A program made the translations under genes and the position numbers. DNA of 64,000 bases, taken from assembly GCF_014898815.1 (NCBI RefSeq), contig NW_026515514.1, positions 124,001 to 188,000 of the forward strand, given 5' to 3'. Below the pieces are notes generated by a model that worked only from the letters and a program-made list of their open reading frames with translations, made no database searches and had not been told where the DNA came from. Below, piece by piece: positions 47,701 through 61,862 of this stretch (position 1 is the first letter of the stretch; every line of letters begins with the position of its first letter). Origin of the DNA: Panonychus citri (lineage: Eukaryota > Arthropoda > Arachnida > Trombidiformes > Tetranychidae).

Positions 47701-50700
47701 TACTATTACAATATATTAGAAATTAATGTTGATTATTGGTGTTTCAAGGTAAAAATGAGTATTACCAAGAAATCAGAATGAAACCATATTATTATTATCT
47801 GAATCAATTTACATTCGATGATTATTATTACACATTTTGATTATCGAATATTAATAATAATAAGACATAATCATCTCGGTGAAAAACAAGAGAAAATAAT
47901 CAATGAATTCTGGGCAATTGGTAAGAGAAATGAGATCGATTCAAGTAATGAGCTGGAAAGATTTTAAGAAGACAAGATGATAATAAGGAACAAGAAGATA
48001 AGGAGATTTGATCACATGTTGTTATCTTCCAAAATGATGATCATGATGATGATAAAATGCATGATAAACTATGTAACTATTACGTAGTATCTCAGAATTT
48101 TGTTGAAAGAATAGTTATTTTTTTTCTTCTTCTTCTTCTTGATAATATAAGCAGAATAGCAACAGAAAAAGATAAGCACAGAGGCTCTTTCAAGGTTATT
48201 CCAGTTCTTTTTCCTCCTGAAATATTGTTCAGTTGTCTTCCATGTAGCGCAGTTCAATTGGATCGATAAATCTTTTTATCCAGCAACATTTTCACTGTCT
48301 TTTTTGCCTTTTCTCTGTCATCATCATCATCATCATCATCATGAAAGACATTTCGTCCTCCTTTCTCTCTCTCTCCATCCTTATTTTTATGATTTTTTGC
48401 TCTTCTTTTTTATATTTGACACGATAAACTCTTATCATGAATTTTACCTCCTTCACAAAGATTAACCAAAGAATCAAACTTAACATCCAACACAATTTAA
48501 TCACCAATGAGTATTAAATCGAGCAACAATTCAGTTAATGACCAAGTTTCAAATTTTCTCATTCACGTTGACAGTTAAGTGACTTCTTATCATGATGATG
48601 ATGATGCTGATGATTATTGAGCTTGTTTGCTTTTCTTAGCATCGTCATCTTTTTAATCTACATGAGTATTCAACTTTATTCATTTTTCCTCTATTCAAAT
48701 CCTTTACCATGTAACTTATACATCTCTTGAAAAGATGATGATGATTAACAAATCTCATGTATCATTGTTGAATTGTTGAGCTTTTAATTGTAAATTCACT
48801 TATCAATTTATACCACAATTCAATTGAATTATTTTGTAAACACACATGATCAGCTCGTTATATTATTTACGAATCAATTATATCGATACTTGGCTATTGT
48901 AGGAGAGATAAAAATGAGAGAATGGTGAAAAAAAAGGTCAGAACCAGAATAATGTATCAAATGTCCTCAATGATATCGAATTTTTCAACAATAAGTTCTG
49001 TCGAGTGTAAGAAGAAAATGTTTCCAGTTGGAAAGATTAATATGGTTGAGGGAGAAAAGTTGATTTCCTATGATGGAATGAGCAAAATATTGATATTACT
49101 TTTAATGGTTTTAGAATTGTCATCAACTGATTAACTGATTATTATAAATTCCATTTGGAAAATGTCAACCAATTGTTCTGATTAAATTGGTTCGATAATC
49201 AAATCAGAGTGATTAGTCACTTGATTGTTTTTCGCCATCTTCTTTTCCCTCTGTAAATAAACTCAATCGATAATAATAAACCTGAATGTTCATGATAACA
49301 ATGAATTGTCTCAATGTGTTAATGTCACTTTCTTTTTTTTTCTGTTCCTGTTCCCAATTCTCATGAGGATATCATTTTGAACATGATAAGAGAGGAGGTC
49401 CTTTGATTACTATTTAATAGCATTTCAAGTGTAATCAACTTTTAATCAAGTTACATAGCATTTAATTCAGAACTCCGGTGTTTACACACACACACATACA
49501 TACACACTATTCAGGGGAAAAAGTTCATTCTCATGAATTTCATTTCCATTTAATCAATTTAATAATAACAAGGAAAACTTGACTTTTTATTAACACATTT
49601 ATCATCTGTAAATTGTAATGTTTTTAATGGATATATCCTCAAGTCACCATGATAATCATGAGTAAACATGATAATGTTTTCATCGTTGCCTCGAATGATG
49701 AGATTTTGTCTCTGAAAAAATTAATGATAGAGAAACGATAACACGCAATCAAAGTTTATCTCCTTGTATTTGCCCTTAGGTGATACAAAAACTGAACGAA
49801 AATGAATATTATCATTATTATTATTAAAGGAGAGGAAAAGAAAAAGTCTAATTATCTTTAAAGGTTTAATTTGTTTTAATCAATTCCATTGAAACAATGT
49901 AATTGCAATTCTCAAGAAAATGATTTTTCTATCAACACAAATTCTGTGGTTCAAATGGATAAGATTTATGGTCAACTATCAACTGAATACATTGTTTACC
50001 ACCATAGAGAATTGTAATTAGGCCGAGAGAGAATTAAATTGCTCATCGTTTGTTATTGTCTATTTACCTGTTTTAAGATAAATTGGACCAGTTAAATACC
50101 TTCAGCTTTTCGGACTTTATACTGACCATCAATTGAATGGTCATTTACAGTTATCAAACTTTTTCTTTTCTTGGGAAAATAAGAAAAATATTATTTTCCT
50201 TCTCATCTAATGAGCTTATTATCTGTTTTATTATCATTCCCTGATATTTACCATTTCTTACAATTCAGTTTGTATTCTGTTCATTAAATTTAATTGCTTC
50301 TTACTCGAGGCTCTTTGATGTTAGTTAATCTTCAATCTTGTAGTGATAGAGTAACAATAATGTAATTATTTCTGTTGTTTTTTTTACAGTCTTATTCATC
50401 TTTTCATGTAATATATTCATTCACAGAGGATGAATGGAAAATTTCAACTTCCAAATAGAGAAAAGATCAATTAATTTGCTAGTAATTAATGTTTCTCAGT
50501 GACATCAATAGATTGAATAAATGTTCAGTCAAATGAGAAACATGAAAATCACAACTCAACTCATGATAAGATTGAATAAATTATAATTCCCATGAAAAGT
50601 TCAGCTTCAATCTAATCAACTGATATTCATAAATTTTCATCATGAAAACCAAAAGTAGGAAAAGTTAATCAATAACAGTCAACAATTATAAACACATTCA

Positions 50701-53700
50701 CATTTGTATTATCAAAATTGGCAAGGAAAAAAGTTTGAATAACTAAATCCATTCAACTAAATTAATCTAATTGCTGTGATTAAGGTTTAAATTAGTGAAG
50801 AAAGTTATTAAATGATTGTTGACTTAATTGATAATATGTACATTGTATTAATGTTAATGATGATCAATTGATGAGTTGAGTAAATATTGAATTATCGTTG
50901 GACAAATTGGAATAGAAAAGTTGATTGTTGTGTAAACAATTAATCGAGTTGAATATATATATGATGAACACTTATTAATATGATTATGATTAATTAGTCA
51001 CATTACTTACTAGTGAATTCATCTTGTTCAGCAGCAGCGGCTTCGGCGGCGATTTCCTCAGGGGTTTTCTTGGCTCTATTCAGTCCACCGTCGGTAGAAC
51101 CAACCATCAGAGCTTCTTGTTGTTTTCTCATCTCTTCCTCTTTCTCCTCTTTCTTTTTAATTCCATACTGGAGGTGAAGAAAATGAGAGAAGACAGAAAA
51201 TTGAATCAGAATCAGAAACAGAATAACGATAATATTATGATAAATAAATTTCGCCGCCTCTTCAATCCAATGAATAATGAAAACGTTCCCATTGAGTAAA
51301 AGTATCTTTCCTATTATTTAATATTAAACTCTGAACGTTAATTTTATCGTTAATGTTTCCTTGTTAACACATAACCGTAACACTGGTTATTACCTTTTAC
51401 CTTGACAGATAATTGATAACTATTTACCTTTAGTTTACTTTCACGATTAGAGACTTGATGAGAACAATAGTTTTAACCAAACACTCATCTTATTAATAAT
51501 TTACGTCCAACTGAACATTTATCACTTCACGATCAGGGAAAATCTCATACATACAGAGGCGATTTAAAGTTACGATAATAAAGGTATTCAAGTTCCCATT
51601 TGGAATATTATATTTACGATAAAAATGAATATATAAATTTTCAATTTTTCTTGGCAGAAAATGAGAAAGAGATAGAGAGAAAGAGAGAGAGAGAGAGAAA
51701 ATTAAACTCTGTTTATCGAAAAGTTCACCATGAAATTCAGTGTTGAATTTGAAGGGGGAAGGTGAGTGAGAATTGTGGTAATATAAAAAGTTCATCACAT
51801 TGAACATAATTCAATTTCATTTAATGACAAAATTTCTTGAAGCTTTGATTCAGTTATTTGATTTCTTGTTCCTTTCAGACAAAAATCAGATTCTTCAGCT
51901 TAACAAGTTGTGAAAGAAATCACATTTAAGAAAATTTCATTCTTTCTTATGATTGTTCAGTCGAACTTGTTTACTGAACAATGTTCATGTCACTTTTATC
52001 CATGAAATTAGATTTGTCTTCATAGATGAAAGATTTTTCAATCTCACGAGTTTCTCATTATAATAGTTTCAGAGTTTTTTTGTTTCTTTTACATCACAAT
52101 TTTCATGATGATCAAATCTCTCAATCCACATGAATATTATTACTGATAATTGATTATCTTCATCAAGAGTTCTAAGTGATTCCTTAGTAATTAACTCACT
52201 TCGATGAGTCTTTAGATCAATTGAAACCAGAGAAATTGCCGATTGAACGAATATAAAAATATTTCCATATATCGATAAGTTTTTCTTTCGAATTTCATAT
52301 ATTCTGAAACCAATCGAATTCTAAATTTTTTGAACAATCAGTTTAAAAGAACAAGTTAATCAAATGAGTAGAGATAAAGTCATCATTCCAATTTTGATCT
52401 ATCGTTGGAATAATCGAAAACTGATTCATTCTTTTATTCTTATTATATAACATGAATTCAGATTCTTGAAGAGATTTCAACTCTTTTTTTTGCTTATTCT
52501 TTTTCATTCTGGTTACTTTTCGACTATTTCAAGTGACTCTTATACTTGTTATCGTTGTTAATATTGATCATCATCATGGTGGATACAATTATGTACAGAG
52601 TCGAGTATCATTTTACCAACTTAAGGCTACCCTAATTTTGTAATAGTCAAAAGAATTGATATTCAAGTCATTTGTAAACTAATGGTTACAATTAAATTTC
52701 CATGGTATGATAATAATTAATTTCACCGAGTACATTTTCATATTAATGAAAATTGAATTATCATTGAACAAGACAAAGTATCAATAAACATTGTAACCAA
52801 ACAGATAGATTTCAATTGAAACTCTCGAAACAAGCAATCAATGAATTGACATTATTTACTTAGCCATCAAATTGAAGCCTCAGGGTAAATAAACTGAATT
52901 TGATTAATAAATCAATAGAGAAATTTATTATTTTGATGGAAAATAAGTTCAAATAAATCTAAATGTTAATGAGTTTTAACAATTTAAATGGATAAATATT
53001 CTAATTCCGATTCTATCAATTGGAATCGGAATAACTTTAAATTGAATAATCTTGACGAAAAAAGTTTCCCTTTGATAATAAACAAGCAAAAATGAGATAA
53101 CGATGAGTAACTTTGAACATTTAGAACGATTTTTTCAGGTTCGAAATAGTTAAAAAGTTGTAGTTTGAGTTTCGAGCCATGAAACTGAGCAATCAATCAT
53201 CAACCGAAAGGATCAAATTAACGATAATCTTTAAAATCTTATGGATATTTTTCTTCCCTCCTCCTGATCATTGGTTAGGAAAAAAGTTCAATTTGAAAAA
53301 ATAGTCACGAAAGTTTTATTATATATTGAGTTCGAGATGAAGAAGCTCAAAGTTATCATATAAATAATCAATTTCTTGGTATAAAATGAAGGATAAAAAG
53401 TTGATGAATGAAAAAAAAGCGGAAGAGATAATCAAATGAGAAACAATTAGTTGATTAGCAAACAACATTACAGCTCATTCACTATCAAAGTTACCAGCAC
53501 TTTTATATTGTTACACTAATAACATGTTACATATATTTTTGCATATTCTGTGATTACCATGATCATGATGATATAATTATAATGAATTAGGAAACAAGAT
53601 ACATGATTAGATGAATATAAGAAAAAGTTTGAAAAGAAATTTGAAAAAAAAGAGTTGATCAAAATGAGGAAAAAAATTACAATAAAATCATTTAAAATGA

Positions 53701-56014
53701 TTGATACATTATCATGACCATGGTGACAGTTGATAAATTGTTATAAGATGATAATGAGAAATTTGAGATTCACTGATCGTATCTTAATATCATATGAATA
53801 ATAATTTATTGAGATTAATAGTAAATCTGATGAGTTTGTTTGAGAGCGAAAGGATTGAGAAAAATTCAACAAACTTATCCACAAATTAAACAATCAAATC
53901 GATGGTGAAAATTAAAATTCTCATTATCAATAGTGAACAGTATTCACTTTATATATAAGGATAATCCTCATGGTGATGGAAATTAGCTTAATTGTTTGAA
54001 GCTTAAGAGAAAATGATAATGATGATAATTAAGGTTTCATCGATTGAGTAGATCAAGATAATGGCCTTTCTCGTTATTACCATCGTTCCCTGATAATTAC
54101 AATGAATGACATCAATATCGATTTTGATTATGTTCATAAATTAACTTGATTATTATAGAATCGTAATAAAAATATAACTATTATTATTATATTTTTGGGT
54201 TATTATTATTTTCCATGAGGTTGAAATCACCACCCAATGATTTTGGTGATTGGGTTTACTTTTATTCTGACCAATCGTTTGTATGTCTAATCATTATTAT
54301 CTTTAAGCATCTTTATCCTCATCATTATTTTGTATGATGATGATGAGAATGATGATAAAAATGATAACCATTTACGTCCATGGTGAATGTTGTTATACTA
54401 ATGTTGAAAATCTGATGAAATTGTTGATTTCCTTAGCTAATCAATGGTAAAGAAACTGGAATAATTCTGTCAGTTCTCAAGTAAACATTTCCCTCTTCAT
54501 ATTTACACTAGAAAAGCTTTTTGATTGGTCAGCATTTCCAGATGACCTTCTTAATGTATATTTATATATTATATCGAGAAGAGAAAATATTAGTTGATAT
54601 ACTTTGAAATGCTACGAATTGAGAATCCATTGAAAGATGTTAATCAACAACATTATTATTATCGAATACATAGTTTTGGTTGATAATCAAGTAAAATACT
54701 AAAAGGATGATGACATAGAAAGTTAATCATTATTAATTCACTACTCGTTGGTTCATGGTGACATTTACATGGAATTGGCAAAAAGGTGAGCCTTCATAAA
54801 GAGGATAATATTAACTTGAAGTAATCAAGTTGATGGTAAAAATTTTAAGAATCAATTTTTCCTCTCTCTCTCTCTCTCTCTCTCCCTCAATACCTTGATT
54901 GTTAGTTCAACTCAATTGAGTTAATCATTTGGTATCTACGTTGAAAAAGATGACGATAATAATAATGATAACTTGGCAATATGAGCTAAACAGACTGAAA
55001 CTAATGATCATCATATTTTGTTTCTCTCTCTCTCTCTCAATGAATTTAAGGTCATCGAGAGAAAAAAAGTTCCATTGAAACAAAAATATTTCTGTTTTTT
55101 GGAATTTTTCAGAATTTTGGAACAATGTTCAATCCAAATGTTGATTATCGATTTGATTTGAAAATGAAAACATTGTCATCCAATGTTTTTGTCTATTTGT
55201 CAACAGAATTGATTCACTTGGAAAGTCATTAGTTTATCATCATGAAGATGATTATATTTATGGTAAATTGAAAGTTCTGGAGGAGAAAAAATTTCTCAAC
55301 GAAAACTGTTGGGAGTTTTTTTTTATTTCTCCTTCTCCGTGTTTCTATTAATACTTTTAAGGCAAAATTCTGGAGAAACTTTTTGTTTTTCCTACGATAT
55401 TATTATGATAATAAACGAGAATGAGAATTTTTTTCCTTCCTTTTCTTTGCTTCATGATAATATCATGAGTCTTGGAATGAAACAATGAATAGATTTTGAA
55501 ATGAAGTTTGATTTCAATGTTGAATGAAAAGACATTAAATTAAATAGTTAAACTGATTTACATATATGAAGATGAAACAATGAAACAGTTTTTTTTGTTC
55601 ATCGTTAGATATTGATGATAATGTTAATGATGATTATCAGAGTAATTCTGATAATGAATGTGAGAAAGTTATCATGACGGAAAGTGAGAAACATCAGGAA
55701 TTAATGGTTTTCTTTTACAACTCGATATTGATTATGTTAATCCATTGGCGAGAACATTTCTAACCATCTGATCAATGGTCAACGAAAATTGTTCAGGGGA
55801 AAATAATCTAACATGATCATCGCCAATTTATAGTGATAAAAATTCACATGAATATCACTTATTCTTACAGGGTGACACTCGAAATGTTTGGTTTTATAGG
55901 ATTAGTTTCATTTGGAATCAGAAATGAAATTAATACTTTCGAACTGTATTTCTACACTTATGTACATTGGGATGTTTCTGTTTATTATCAATTCGTTTTC
56001 AGGTTGATTTATTT

Positions 56015-56049
<35 letters not shown>

Positions 56050-59000
56050 CTGATGTAATGTCATCAGAGTTTTTCTGGAAGAGATCAATAGATTTGTATT
56101 ACATGAGATTTTTCAATTTCATGTAATTTTCCTCTTCTTTTCATGGCGAAAGAATCAGATTGAAGATAAATTCATTGTAGGAATTAATTGACATAACATT
56201 AAGCTCTATTTGCTAATCTGTCTCTCAATGGAAGACAAAAAATCATTTTAATTGAATGAGATAATGAAAGTATAACATGTCTTAGTTTCTTTCCTATTAG
56301 CAAAGTAGATTACAAGTGAAAAGAAGCTCATTCTCATGGTGATTTGATACCTTTTTATCAAGTTTTACCTTTTATATGAACAGTATATATGAATAACATA
56401 CCCTGAGGGTACAACAATTCATACAGAATTCTGACATTAGTTATACTCTTATCATTATCACACAGATAATACATGAGAGTATCGCTCATATATCACCAAT
56501 AAAACTGAAAAGGACAATGATATCCACGGTTATATATTTATTATCACCATGATTATCAATTAATCATTAAATTTGGAGACAATAAAATTTCATATCTTTA
56601 TCGTAAAACTATTGATCCATCAACGATTAGTTTGATTTTCAAGGTTCTAATACCTTCGTGTCTCTAAACCATTTTCATTGATTCCTTGACAGTTTGAATT
56701 AACATTATCCTTAGTTGATCACATTTCTCCACACATACATAGAATGATATTATTTATCGTTGTTTGGACTTTTACCTTGACAATTATCTCAATAATAATA
56801 ATGATAATTCATGTTAAGGCTTAATTAAAGTCCAGGGTATCGATTGATTGTCATTATGTTTCATTGTAACAACAATTTTGATCCGATGGAAAAACTCAAT
56901 TCATATAATGTGAAATAATAAATTTGATAACATGAAAGTACAATGTTGTTGTTTTGTTATTATCGTTTTCTCAGAGATGATCTGGAGGAAAAACTTTCAA
57001 ATACCTTGAAGAAAGTTTGATGAAAATTTAAACTGGACCATCGATCGTGAGTAACATAACATGATATTATTATTATCACAAGAAGGATGAAGATAATCAG
57101 ATTATGAGTAAAGAAGCAATAAAATGAAATAAAACAAAGTTGACATGATTGATTGGATGGAAACAATATCTCCCAATAGGAAAAAAAGTATATAAGGAAA
57201 AGGACCAAAAGAATAACCAATTCTGATAATCATCTTTGGAATTATTCGAGTTTTAAAGTGAACTGATTTTTTTTTGTATGAATTCCAACAGAACTTTTCA
57301 ACAATTTCAATTGTATACATTTCAATAGAGAACATTTTGTCTGATCGATAGTTAATATTGTGAATTATATACAGGGAAACTTCCAGTTCCACATGAAGAA
57401 ATATGGAAATATATACATCAAGTATTCACACCAAAATTGATCTAAATAAGATCTGAACAAAACTCTCAACTAAATGTTTATCTTATTCCATTAGTGAAAA
57501 GCTGAACTCATGGTGAAACTCTCAGAACTTTTTCTTCTTCTTGTTTTCAATAGGTCATATTTGATGAACGAATTATGAAAAAAAACACTTTTTCGAAAAA
57601 AAAAGTTTTCGTTCTTCTAATCGTATATTTCATATTAATGGTTCTCCTTGAGCTCGATCAACATGATTGAGTCAAATGTAGCCGAATATGAAATACCCTG
57701 TAGAAGAAGAGGAAGAATTTTATTCACAATTGAACCTTTCACCATCGATTCTGCCTCATATCTCATTCCCTCGAATCATAAATCAAATAGTACAGAAAAA
57801 AAAGTATCAAGAGAACATTTTTTCTTTTATTGTTTCTCTCTCTCTCTCTCTCTTGCCATTTTCTACTACGAAAGAGATGATAATATATTTAGAACGTTCG
57901 AACGATCTAAATCTATCTGATATTCTATGTACTTCATGAAGAGAAGATGATGGAGATAATAATCATAACCATATTCTAATATGATGGAGAAAAAATTTAT
58001 TCAGCAAAAATGAATTTCCAGTTAATCAAATTGAGATAAAGTCCATTCATCAGATAAATATATTCACTTTTTTTTCACTATTATTATTATTCTGTTGATG
58101 AATATCACCTACAAACTATTTACTTAGACAGTTTTATTACAATAGAAAATGTTAGAATATTATTTTATGAATATTATAATAAATAGATAACAAGAGGAAG
58201 AGGAATCAAGAATTGAAAGATAATAAGACTAACAAGAAGAAAGTGAAAGGAATCATGGAGAATCATGAAAAGATGAGGATAAACTACCGAGTAGAATGTT
58301 ATGTTTACCGAAATGCGAATTTAATATTTTCTTTTTACTTTTTTCGGCAAATTGATAGTTGACATGTATTAGAAAATTGGAGAACAATTTTTTTCATATT
58401 CTTTTCGACGAAAAATAAAGTTACCCAATTTAGTTATCAAGTTGATTTTTCTCTTTCTTTTTCATCTGTCAGTTCATTAAATTATCTTTTACTCGTTGGA
58501 AAATGGAAACGGAAATAGAATTGATGAGGGAGAAAAGATGAGAAGATGATTTATCGAAATCGAATTACCTTTCCTCTGACTCCTTGGCGCATCTTCTCTC
58601 TCTCTTCTTCCATTTTTCGATGTTTTTCTCGACGTCTCTCCTCAGCTTCTCGAAGTGCTTCCAATCGTTCCCTTTCCAATTCTTCCAGTTTCTCTTTTTC
58701 CTCAGCACTATCTCCACCACCGCCGATGTCTGATGAGCAAAGAGAAGCAAAATTAATCCTCTAATTAATCAAATTAAATTGGAACAAATAATTAAAACTG
58801 ATCACAGGACATCCTTTTTTGGGGGGTTTCAAGTTTCCAGCAAAAAAAATCCTACATGATAATAGTTACAATGAATGAACATTTATCATGAAAATGTTCA
58901 ACTTTGATAATAAATGTTTAATTTGCTAATTTATTATCAATGTTATTTTCTGTTGACATAACGAATTGAGTTTCAAATGAAATAATCAAATTGTTAGTTT

Positions 59001-60958
59001 ACTTTACAATATTTATCTTATCAAGTTAATGTTTTAAAATGAATTATCAACACAATTTATTAATATCAACATGATTTATATATAAATCAAGTGATTTATA
59101 TATAATAGTTTTAATGATTTATATTTATAATGATAAACAAAAAGTAACGGAACTTATCATGAGTTTTAGGATTGAAGATGTCAATGATTATCAAATGAAT
59201 AGACAAACACCTAACTAATAATATAAATTGAGAAAGTTAAAGTTTAATTGTAAATATTATAAGAAAATAGTTTAATCAAGATGAACAGTTTTTAATTGTT
59301 GATACCAATTCTTTTCTTAATATTAATAGTTTTCCTCTCAGTGATTAATGATTTAAAGCTTACTATCGACAGACTGATTGTTATCTTGAAACTTATTCTC
59401 AATCATCATCATGTCATCAATTTTATAGGCTCAATACTATTTCTTAATTCCACTTATCATGAAAATTTCACATCATTATCATCTGAATGTAATGTTAAAA
59501 TTGATAGAAGGATAAAGTTATGATGCTTTTATATTGAAGCTTAACTACTCATCTTTAGGATTTTATCATGAGAATATATTTAAGTGAAAAAAAAAGTTAA
59601 CAATATGAAATCAATATTCTTGTGGTTGTGATGTTTGAATATTATCATGAAAATGGCTTAAAATTATTCTTATTATGTGAAGATTATGTGACATAAATGA
59701 TATTCGGGTTCTGGAAAAATATTAGAAGGAAAAAAAAATCAGAATCAATTTTAATCGTTCAAATCTGATGATATAAAAAAAAAGAGATTCAAATTTGGGC
59801 GTTTTCTTGAAAATTGTTCATTGGAAAAACTCAGTTGCTGTTTTTTTTCCTATTTTCCCTGAATCTCTTCAAGAACATTTCTCTCGTTCTTTTTCATCTC
59901 AAGAGAAAAGCTCATCAGGACAATTAAATGATCTAATTGTTCAACTAAGCTTGATGATAATAATGAAAGTCTATTCACCATGATAGATACTCTTTTTTAC
60001 TTCATGATATAATAGGAAACGAATGATAAAAAAAAGTTAATGAAACATTAATTCAATAATAGCTGAAGAAGTGTCAAAAAGACATTGTTGACTGTGATAA
60101 TAATCACAATCAATTAACTGTATTTGGTAAATCCTAACGATTGGATTAGTATAACTTGATGAAAATCCTTCAGGAACCAATTAAGGTCAAGGAAATTTAA
60201 GATAATATTAATTGTGATCATTTTAATTGGTTAATTGTCTGTTAATTGTTTCCAATTTTTTTTTCCAAAGTGTTGATTGTTGTAATAGATGAGCTAATGT
60301 ATTACTTATATGATTTTGATTTACCACAATTACTATTAGATGAAAGGTAAAAAACGAGGAAATCTCATCAATTAATTGTTAAGGTGATGGACGATTTTAG
60401 TTTTTCCATGATAAATGATTAGTTAATCCAATTAAATATTGATAAATAATTGTTTTCTCTTGATCATTTAATCATGTTAACTGTAATTCCTTTTTTCTAA
60501 TCTTAATTATTGAAACTGATAAATGAAACAATGACAAGTTGTCATGACGATCATTAAACATTAGCAACAACAACAACAACAACAACAATTTAATCATTAA
60601 TTTAGCTGAATAAATGAAAGTGAAAACGAAAAAAAAGTTAATCATAATTAATCAGCAATCAATTAGATTGTCGATTCCCAGACAAATTAACCATTTCCAT
60701 GTTTGTATGTGTACAGATAATTAATTAATCAACAACGACAAACCATAAGCTTAAATTGTTGTGATAAAATTTGCGGTTTTTTTTCTCAACAATTAAACTG
60801 ATTGTTACTTTTAAAGATTCAAACTAAAGGTGACAATCCAATCAACATTGATTGTCGACTCTCTGATTGTGATTATTTAATCATTTGAATTGTTTGTATT
60901 TACCTTTAACAGCGGATAGTTGGTTACCAACCATTTGTTTTGCTATGAAGGCTGCCAT
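38075..60958 (-). CDS. cpx: Complexin
   Basis: Predicted 148-residue presynaptic protein that binds the assembled SNARE complex and controls vesicle fusion. Exons in order are 60958-60904 (MAAFIAKQMVGNQLSAVK), 58729-58569, 51167-51011 and 38148-38075. Introns of about 2.2, 7.4 and 12.9 kb join in consistent phase. The accessory and central helices are clear: a Glu/Arg-rich stretch, then REKHRKMEEEREKMRQGVRGK across the exon 2/3 junction into YGIKKKEE, the SNARE-binding core. The last exon encodes an amphipathic helix and ends KCVIQ, a CAAX box expected to be farnesylated, as in Drosophila complexin isoforms. ATACTA precedes the ATG with a likely acceptor (TTAG) just before it, suggesting a 5' UTR intron. 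Alternative last exons are possible in the 12.9-kb intron but I did not find one. Confidence 0.95.
38149..51010 (-). other. Complexin intron 3 (12.9 kb)
   Basis: AT-rich with no supported coding exon. It contains (GA)n runs on the plus strand at 38695-38735, 41799-41824 and 43515-43536, CAT and CTT trinucleotide runs (48119-48140, 48316-48342), an (AC)n run at 49483-49508, and very frequent TCATGA palindromes. Several short open frames exist but lack codon structure or family similarity. Confidence 0.7.
38695..38735. repeat. (GA)n microsatellite
   Basis: About 20 uninterrupted GA units, the longest dinucleotide run in the window, inside complexin intron 3. Confidence 0.95.
51168..58568 (-). 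other. Complexin intron 2 (7.4 kb)
   Basis: AT-rich with no supported coding exon. Dinucleotide runs: (GA)n at 51677-51699 and 56018-56046, (CT)n at 54862-54884, 55022-55038 and 57834-57853. TCATGA-type palindromes continue through it. Confidence 0.7.
58730..60903 (-). other. Complexin intron 1 (2.2 kb)
   Basis: AT-rich with no coding exon. Holds a (CAA)n run at 60565-60588. Confidence 0.7.
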
Positions 60959-61683
60959 TAGTATCTAATTAAGATTAAATCAAATTGTTGTGATGATTAA
61001 AATACAATTTATCACAATAAACAATTAAATCAATGAGAAGGTTGGACGTCACTAGTAATATGTACGTTGAGATGCTCGAAAGGGTCGTAACGATAATTTC
61101 GTTTGCTTATTGATTACGAAGAAAGAGAAATGTAAATATGATCACAAATTCACTTCACAATTAAGTTTAATTTTGTTTCGTTTGTTTTTTTTTTAGAAAA
61201 AAGAAACAACAATAATGAAGAAAACTGAATGAATATATTTTTCCAAAGTGATAATGGTTACGTTGAGTGGAGTAAATGGTAACGGTCAATCTAATTAATG
61301 CTTGGAAATTATGATGACACAATGATGATGAAGAGAAAAAACAGTTTTTTCTCTTGGTCTCTCTCTCTCACACTCACTCACTCTCACTGTCTCTCTGAAG
61401 AAGATGATGAAGGAACACAAACGGTTTGATTACAGTTTGGAGAAGAAGAGAATCTAAATCAAAACAAATCAATTCTCACTAAACTGGAACCAGTTTATCG
61501 ATCCAATTTAACCCAACATAAGAAGTAACTCGACGAACAATTGTGCGAATGCTCAACTTTTTCTCATCTTAACATGCGTATTCTAAGTGTTATCTTTTCG
61601 CTTTCCAAATTCTCAGTTTGTTTCTTTTTCTCCACCAGTTAAGATTATCCATGATTTAGAAAATTTCCTCTGACAATTTCATA
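60959..61683. other. Complexin 5' region
   Basis: About 0.7 kb between the complexin start codon and the tRNA pair. On the minus strand it should hold the 5' UTR exon(s) and promoter. A CT/CA-rich stretch lies at 61357-61395. No coding gene. Confidence 0.45.
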
Positions 61684-61757
61684 GCCTCCGTGGCGCAATC
61701 GGATAGCGCGTTTGGCTGTTAACCAAAAGGTTGGTGGTTCGAGCCCACCCGGGGGCG
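61684..61757 (+). tRNA. tRNA-Asn (anticodon GTT)
   Basis: 74 bases folding as a complete cloverleaf: acceptor arm GCCTCCG with CGGGGGC plus discriminator G, D arm with GGCGCAATCGGATAGCGC, anticodon loop CTGTTAA, and T arm GGTGGTTCGAGCCCACC. The sequence is nearly the animal consensus for tRNA-Asn. Boxes A and B are intact and a T-run follows at about 61768, suitable for Pol III termination. No intron. Confidence 0.97.
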
Positions 61758-61862
61758 AATAGAATCTTTTTTCCTTTTCCATTTTTTTTCTCTCCAATAG
61801 AAAAGTTTATCAAATTTCTCATCAAATTACTCACACACATGGAAAAAGAGAAAAAAAAATTA

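Noticed and set aside
48922..49134. 70-residue plus-strand frame inside complexin intron 3
   Set aside because: Low-complexity Lys/Met/Ser composition with no recognisable domain or splice context; chance frame in AT-rich intron.
55833..56126. 97-residue plus-strand frame with an RERERER stretch
   Set aside because: The charged repeat is a translated (GA)n microsatellite.
58546..58764. 72-residue plus-strand frame rich in Ser and Phe
   Set aside because: It is the antisense of complexin exon 2; the minus-strand reading gives the conserved SNARE-binding helix.
59789..59830. Resemblance to the AGPAT upstream motif (ATTCAAATTTGG...)
   Set aside because: Similarity is short, the GGCGC core is altered, and flanks do not align; probably chance.
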